32,925 nucleotides of DNA from the NCBI GenBank assembly GCA_945893145.1, contig CAMDDZ010000064.1:1-32925 (forward strand), read 5' to 3'. Made by a program: the position numbers and the translations under genes. The notes under the pieces were generated by a model, which did no database searches, was not told the DNA's origin, and saw only the letters and a program-made list of their open reading frames with translations. Below are positions 29,502 through 32,925 of this stretch, piece after piece; position 1 is the stretch's first letter; each line of letters begins with the position of its first letter. This stretch comes from Rhodoplanes serenus (GTDB lineage: Bacteria > Pseudomonadota > Alphaproteobacteria > Rhizobiales > Xanthobacteraceae).

Positions 29502-29531
29502 AGACGGGCTGCTCGCAAGGGCAGCCTGTCT
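29502..29531 (+). terminator. Third, diverged copy of the GGGCTGCTCGCAAG hairpin
   Basis: AGAC-GGGCTGC...GCAGCC-TGTCT forms a hairpin with a TCGCAAGG loop. It shares GGGCTGCTCGCAAGRGCAGCC with the two repeats at 27.0 and 29.0 kb but lacks a long T tract. It lies 23 bases after the membrane protein gene and 13 before yaiI. Confidence 0.5.
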
Positions 29532-29544
29532 CTATGATGGGCGG

Positions 29545-30021
29545 ATGGGAAAGCCGATCGAGATCTACATCGACGCCGACGCCTGTCCGGTCAAGGCGGA
29601 GATCTATCGCGTCGCCGAGCGCCACGCCCTCAAGGTCATCGTGGTCGCCAACAGTCCGATCGCGGTGCCGCGCGAGCCCTGGATCGAGCGTGTCGTGGTC
29701 GGCGCCGCGATGGACGAGGCCGACAATTGGATCGCCGAGCGGGCCGTGCGCGGCGACATTGTCATCACAGCCGACGTGCCGCTGGCGAGCCGTGCCGTGA
29801 AGGCGGGCGCCGCCGTGATCGCGCCCAACGGCAAGCCGTTCGACGAAGACTCCATCGGGCTCGCGCTCGCGACCCGCAACCTGTTGCACGGGCTGCGCAG
29901 CGCCGGCGAAATCACCGGCGGGCCAAAACCCTTCGCGCCGCGCGATCGTTCGGAGTTTCTGTCGTCGCTCGACCGCGCCATTGTGCGGCTCAAGCGGGCG
30001 GGCTTTGGATCCGCGCCGTAA
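29545..30021 (+). CDS. yaiI: YaiI/YqxD family protein (UPF0178)
   Basis: 158 residues. The family signature IYIDADACPVKAEIYRVAER is at the N-terminus; ANSPIAVP, VVVGAAMDEADNWIAER, DIVITADVPLA and APNGKPFDEDSI follow in the usual order. The acidic residues DAD and DEAD and the overall layout resemble a NYN/PIN-like fold, so a nuclease role has been suggested for the family, but function is not established. The gene stands alone; the following frame is a decayed lactonase. Confidence 0.93.
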   Translation: MGKPIEIYIDADACPVKAEIYRVAERHALKVIVVANSPIAVPREPWIERVVVGAAMDEADNWIAERAVRGDIVITADVPLASRAVKAGAAVIAPNGKPFDEDSIGLALATRNLLHGLRSAGEITGGPKPFAPRDRSEFLSSLDRAIVRLKRAGFGSAP

Positions 30022-30127
30022 GGCAGGCAAGTGTGTCTTGCTGGATTTCGGGCGAACTATTCGGTTCGTCGCGGTGTTAGGCTCCCGAGACACGCGACCC
30101 GGCCGCCACAAAGCCCGCGCCGGGCCG

Positions 30128-30451
30128 GTCAACAAGCTCGACGGCGACAAGGACGTGTTCGGCGACGGCAGCGTCATGATCTTCGCCACGCCCGGCCACA
30201 CGCCTGGCCACCAGTCGCTGCTGGTGAAGCTGCCGAAGACCGGCGCGCTGGTGCTCACCGGCGATGCGATTCACTTCAAGTCGAATTGGGACAATCGCGG
30301 CGTGCCGGCCGGCAATTTCAGCAAGGAGCAGACACTGGCCCCGATGGAGCGGATCGCCGGAATTCTGGCAAAAGAAAAAGCGCAGCTCTGGATCAACCAC
30401 GACAAGGCGCAGCGCGACAGCCTCAAAATGGCGCCGGATTACTACGAATAA
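30128..30451 (+). pseudogene. Metallo-beta-lactamase-fold lactonase, C-terminal remnant
   Basis: About 107 codons remain in frame up to TAA-type stop at 30449-30451. DVFGDGSVMIFATPGHTPGH, LVLTGDAIHF and a terminal WINHDK are the C-terminal half of the N-acyl-homoserine-lactonase-like (AttM/AiiB-type) metallo-beta-lactamase family, which measures around 250-280 residues. The N-terminal half with the HxHxDH zinc motif is absent; the sequence from 30022 to 30127 shows no related coding. Without the metal site it cannot be an active hydrolase. It is not expected to be expressed as a functional protein. Confidence 0.75.
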
Positions 30452-30605
30452 GCGGCGTACCCTTCGGATTTGATTCAAATTTTACTCAACGGCCGCGAAA
30501 AATCACCGCGTCGCATGCGTAATTGCGTAAGCCGGATCGCATATCCTCGCAAATGTTCGGGGCAACCGTGGGAACAAACGGCTGCCCGCTCGCTGGGAGT
30601 TTGTG

Positions 30606-30932
30606 ATGACATTTCCACGCGTTCAGTCGCGTTTCGCTGAGCCGCGCTTCATCGAGCAGCGGCAATCGCCGCGCCAGAAGGTGCAGTGCCCGGCCTGGAT
30701 CGATATCGGCGATGGCTCGCCGGTTCGGCCCTGTACGCTGTGGGACGTGTCCGAGGCTGGCACCCGGCTTTCTCTGCCTTCCGCCGCCGCCGTGCCGCGC
30801 GAGTTCACGCTGGTGCTGACCGCCGACGGCACGCTGCGCCGCCGCTGCCGCGTGATCTGGTGCTCGGACGATCAGATCGGCGCGCGCTATCTCAACAACA
30901 ACACGGCGCAGGACTGGAACTGGACGTCGTAA
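30606..30932 (+). CDS. PilZ-domain protein
   Basis: 108 residues from ATG at 30606; GGGAG is 6 bases upstream, which would be too close to the GTG at 30603. The c-di-GMP binding set is present: RQSPR (R19 and R23, the RxxxR motif) and DVSEAG (residues 47-52, the D/NxSxxG motif). The remaining strands follow the barrel (FTLVLTADGTLRRRCRVIW). It is a stand-alone PilZ domain, probably a cytoplasmic c-di-GMP receptor acting on motility, polysaccharide or transcription. A clear terminator follows at 30985. Confidence 0.9.
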   Translation: MTFPRVQSRFAEPRFIEQRQSPRQKVQCPAWIDIGDGSPVRPCTLWDVSEAGTRLSLPSAAAVPREFTLVLTADGTLRRRCRVIWCSDDQIGARYLNNNTAQDWNWTS

Positions 30933-30984
30933 GCAGACGTCGAGCTTCCTTGTTTGAGCAGAATCTTTTCGAAAACCCGTCCCC

Positions 30985-31014
30985 GCCCCGGATCAAGTCC
31001 GGGGCGAGTTTTTT
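30985..31014 (+). terminator. Intrinsic terminator after the PilZ gene
   Basis: GCCCCGGA (30985-30992) pairs with TCCGGGGC (30998-31005), followed by GAGTTTTTT. It also lies just before the convergent msrB stop. Confidence 0.85.
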
Positions 31015-31038
31015 CGGGATCCTGCTCAAGCGCCGGCG

Positions 31039-31461
31039 TTATTTTCCCGGCTTCGGCTCAAACGTCAGCGCCGTGCCATTCATGCAATAACGCTGACCGG
31101 TCGGCTTCGGGCCATCGGGAAACACGTGGCCCAGATGGGCATCGCAACTCGCGCAACGCACCTCGGTGCGCCGCATGAAGAACGCTCCGTCGACATGTTC
31201 GGACACGGCGTCGCCCGCGAGCGGCGCATAGAAGCTCGGCCAGCCAGTGCCGGAATCGAATTTGGTGGCTGACGAGAACAACGGCGTGCCGCAGCAGACG
31301 CAATTGTACTGGCCGGCGGTCTTTTCGTTCCAGTACGGGCCGGTGAAAGCGCGCTCGGTGCCGTGCTCGCGCGTCACGTGGTATTGCGCCGGCGTGAGTT
31401 GCTGACGCCATTCGGTTTCGGATTTGACGATCTTCGGTGCGGTTTTGCTGGGAGCGTTCAT
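31039..31461 (-). CDS. msrB: Peptide-methionine (R)-S-oxide reductase
   Basis: 140 residues from the ATG at 31461; GAAGGAAAG lies upstream. The frame is open for 54 more codons but that region has no family similarity. Zinc ligands are C54/C57 (NCVCCGTP) and C103/C106 (CASCDAH), GTGWPSFY binds the substrate, and RYCMNGTAL carries the catalytic C126. There is no signal peptide, so it repairs methionine-R-sulfoxide in the cytoplasm. Recycling by thioredoxin is usual. The gene is convergent to the PilZ gene. Confidence 0.95.
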   Translation of the reverse strand: MNAPSKTAPKIVKSETEWRQQLTPAQYHVTREHGTERAFTGPYWNEKTAGQYNCVCCGTPLFSSATKFDSGTGWPSFYAPLAGDAVSEHVDGAFFMRRTEVRCASCDAHLGHVFPDGPKPTGQRYCMNGTALTFEPKPGK

Positions 31462-31810
31462 TGTGTGGCTTTCCTTCTTCGTTGCTTTCTTTTCTTTGCT
31501 TTCTTCTTCTTGGCGTCCAACACCCGGGCCGCCTTGGCGCGATGCAGTAGGGCACCCGGCACGCCATGCAAAGTCACGTTTGCTCAAGGCTGCGTGAGCG
31601 CGCCGTGTCCGGCGCGCCAGCATCGGCGAATGCTGGTGGGTTGCTTGCGGGGCCTAGAATATCGGCACAAATGATCAGAGTTTCCGGGCCAATTCTCTCA
31701 TCTCTACTTGTGACCCAGGCAGAACGTTCCTATACCCGTTGGCCAATACCACGGAGATTCGCCGTGGCTCCGTTCTCGCGACAATCAACCTGCTGCAGGG
31801 TGCGAAGCTC

Positions 31811-32227
31811 ATGAGCGACGATACGGGCAACGGAAACTTTGTCGGTCTCACCGCCAGCATCGTTTCGGCTTATGTCAGCAACAATTCGGTTGCGGCGGCC
31901 GATATCCCGGCGCTGATCAATCAGGTTCATACGGCGCTGATGCGCGTCAGCACCGGGCAGGCGGAGGCCTCGTCCGAGCCGCTCAAGCCCGCGGTGCCGG
32001 TGAAGAAGTCGATCCAACCCGACTTCATCGTGTGTCTCGAGGATGGCAAGAAATTCAAATCGCTCAAGCGCCACCTGCGCACGCAATACGGCATGACGCC
32101 CGAGTCCTATCGCGAGAAGTGGGGCTTGGCGCTGGACTATCCGATGGTGGCGCCGAACTACGCAGCCGCCCGCTCGCAGCTTGCCAAGCAGATGGGCCTG
32201 GGCCAGCAACGCCGCCGCCGCAAGTAG
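31811..32227 (+). CDS. MucR/Ros-family transcriptional regulator
   Basis: 138 residues from the ATG at 31811; an upstream TTG at 31739 is in frame but less likely. The N-terminal oligomerisation half includes VGLTASIVSAYVSNN and ADIPALINQVHTAL. The DNA-binding half is VCLEDGKKFKSLKRHLRTQY with PESYREKWGL and YPMVAPNYAAARSQLAKQMG. At the zinc-ligand positions of Ros only C75 and H88 are kept; the second Cys is D78 and the last His is Y93. Such regulators bind AT-rich DNA and repress or activate surface, motility and cell-cycle genes. They usually repress their own promoter. Confidence 0.92.
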   Translation: MSDDTGNGNFVGLTASIVSAYVSNNSVAAADIPALINQVHTALMRVSTGQAEASSEPLKPAVPVKKSIQPDFIVCLEDGKKFKSLKRHLRTQYGMTPESYREKWGLALDYPMVAPNYAAARSQLAKQMGLGQQRRRRK

Positions 32228-32436
32228 CGTTTAGCTCAAATAGCGCTCGGCCAAACCGAAGCGGCAACCGGCCGATGGCCGGTCTCAAGCCGACCGGATT
32301 GCCAAACGTCGTCGCAGCCCAGCCTCAGAAGGTCTGCTTTCGGGGCAAAGCGGAAGTGAGCCGTGTGGTAAATCCCGCTAACTCAGTTGAGAATGACCCA
32401 CACCGGACAAGCAGTTTTCGAATGGGATGATGAGAT

Positions 32437-32790
32437 TCAAGGAACAATGTCACGATGAACGCGGATACGCCCAACCATCGCTTCCTGGTTTTCCAATATA
32501 CGTGTGCCGGTCGGCTGAGCCGCGCCGGTCGCCGCAGTGTAGGTGACCGTACGGCCCACGGCGGCGGTCTGTAGCCGCTGGTAGATCACGTCGAAGCCAA
32601 CGTAGAAGTCCTTCGTGACGTTCCACTGGCTACGAGAACCAACGGTCCAGAACGCCCAGTCCCACATGCCCGGATCGCAAGTCCCGCTGAACGGGCCAAG
32701 CACGCCCGCGCCCCCGCTGCCGGTGCCGCAGATCAGGGTCGTCGCCGTCGCGCTGTGCGTGACCTTGAAGTACGAAGCTTGCCTATCCGG
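32437..32790 (-). pseudogene. Porin, C-terminal remnant truncated by an insertion
   Basis: About 115 codons with beta-barrel alternation typical of the Rhizobiales porin family (Omp2/RopA type): SRSQWNVTKDFYVGFDVIYQ, RTVTYTAATG and a terminal GRIRVHRDIVP. The N-terminal two thirds are missing; the gene breaks off near residue SYFKV, just before the start of an IS1595-like transposase. An in-frame ATG lies at 32799 but the first ~8 codons after it probably belong to the insertion junction. No signal peptide, so it cannot reach the outer membrane. Confidence 0.6.
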
Positions 32791-32799
32791 TTGACGCAT

Positions 32800-32925
32800 A
32801 CACCCACTAGGGCTAGTGTCTGCCCATGATGGGCGCGATGGACATCCACCAGCGTGACGACCTGGCTTTCCCCCAATCGCTCCCCGAGCTTCAGCGGCTG
32901 TTTCCCGACGATGCGGCGTGCTCCG
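32800..32925 (+). mobile_element. IS1595-like insertion element, left end, cut by the window edge
   Basis: The porin frame is lost around 32775-32800 and a short palindrome CACTAG-GG-CTAGTG (32805-32818) precedes the transposase start. The left boundary is not resolved and no terminal repeat can be matched because the other end is outside the window. Confidence 0.5.
32826..32925 (+). CDS. IS1595-family transposase, N-terminal part
   Basis: 33 codons are visible, running out of the window; start ATG at 32826 or the next ones at 32829 and 32838. The stretch SLPELQRLFPDDAAC resembles the N-terminal zinc-ribbon lead-in of IS1595 (ISXO2-like) transposases, where FPDDxAC is followed by RWP and a Cx2C. 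The catalytic domain is outside the window, so the family call rests on this short stretch. Confidence 0.55.
   Translation, partial: MMGAMDIHQRDDLAFPQSLPELQRLFPDDAACS

Noticed and set aside
32330..32370. Possible regulatory repeat with TCTGCTTTCGGGGCAAAGCGGA
   Set aside because: Resembles degraded spacer motifs common between genes in such genomes; too short and imperfect to assign.

Overview
The window comes from a high-GC alphaproteobacterium, most likely of the Hyphomicrobiales (Bradyrhizobium / Rhodopseudomonas / Pseudolabrys-like). This rests on the gene content: a MucR/Ros regulator, Bug-family tricarboxylate-transport binding proteins in tandem, a GPR/RgsE-like polar-growth protein, a TrxR-like ferredoxin-NADP reductase and a Rhizobiales-type porin fragment. 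No rRNA, tRNA or CRISPR array was seen.

Layout. (1) 75-3030, plus strand: a phage-like lysis cassette (DUF1906 glycoside-hydrolase-like protein with a peptidoglycan-binding tail, a 35-residue membrane peptide, a holin-like protein, a small hydrophobic protein, a membrane-anchored coiled coil). It is followed by a probable nuclease-type toxin with a low-GC C-terminal domain and a small likely immunity gene. (2) 3078-6778: a small membrane protein, an MFS transporter, two tandem secreted ClpP-like proteins and a secreted TPR protein. (3) 6826-12028, minus strand: dgcA-like epimerase followed by four tandem Bug solute-binding proteins. (4) 12135-16457: a 1440-residue membrane-anchored coiled-coil protein resembling the growth-pole-ring protein, with two DnaA-box-like sites upstream. 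(5) 16715-19749: a hypothetical protein, an Hpt phosphotransfer protein, a 2Fe-2S ferredoxin, a thioesterase and a ferredoxin-NADP reductase. (6) 19766-26034: an SGNH hydrolase, a Tat-exported molybdopterin oxidoreductase with its 2Fe-2S subunit, and a divergent CoxE-like VWA protein. (7) 26352-29045: a small membrane protein, then a compact transcription unit with a near-perfect sigma70 promoter, a Shine-Dalgarno exactly complementary to the 16S rRNA tail and a 25-codon ORF, and then a three-gene islet (TIGR04255 family plus two unknowns) bounded by 91-bp direct repeats that each carry an intrinsic terminator. (8) 29212-32925: a small membrane protein, YaiI/UPF0178, a decayed lactonase, a PilZ protein, MsrB, MucR, and a porin remnant next to the start of an IS1595-type transposase.

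The accessory pieces that most deserve attention are the lysis/toxin/immunity cassette at the left end, the terminator-repeat-flanked islet with its odd leader unit around 26.8-29.0 kb, and the pairing of DnaA-like boxes with the polar-growth gene. Family assignments are from recognition of protein motifs by eye; no database search was run.
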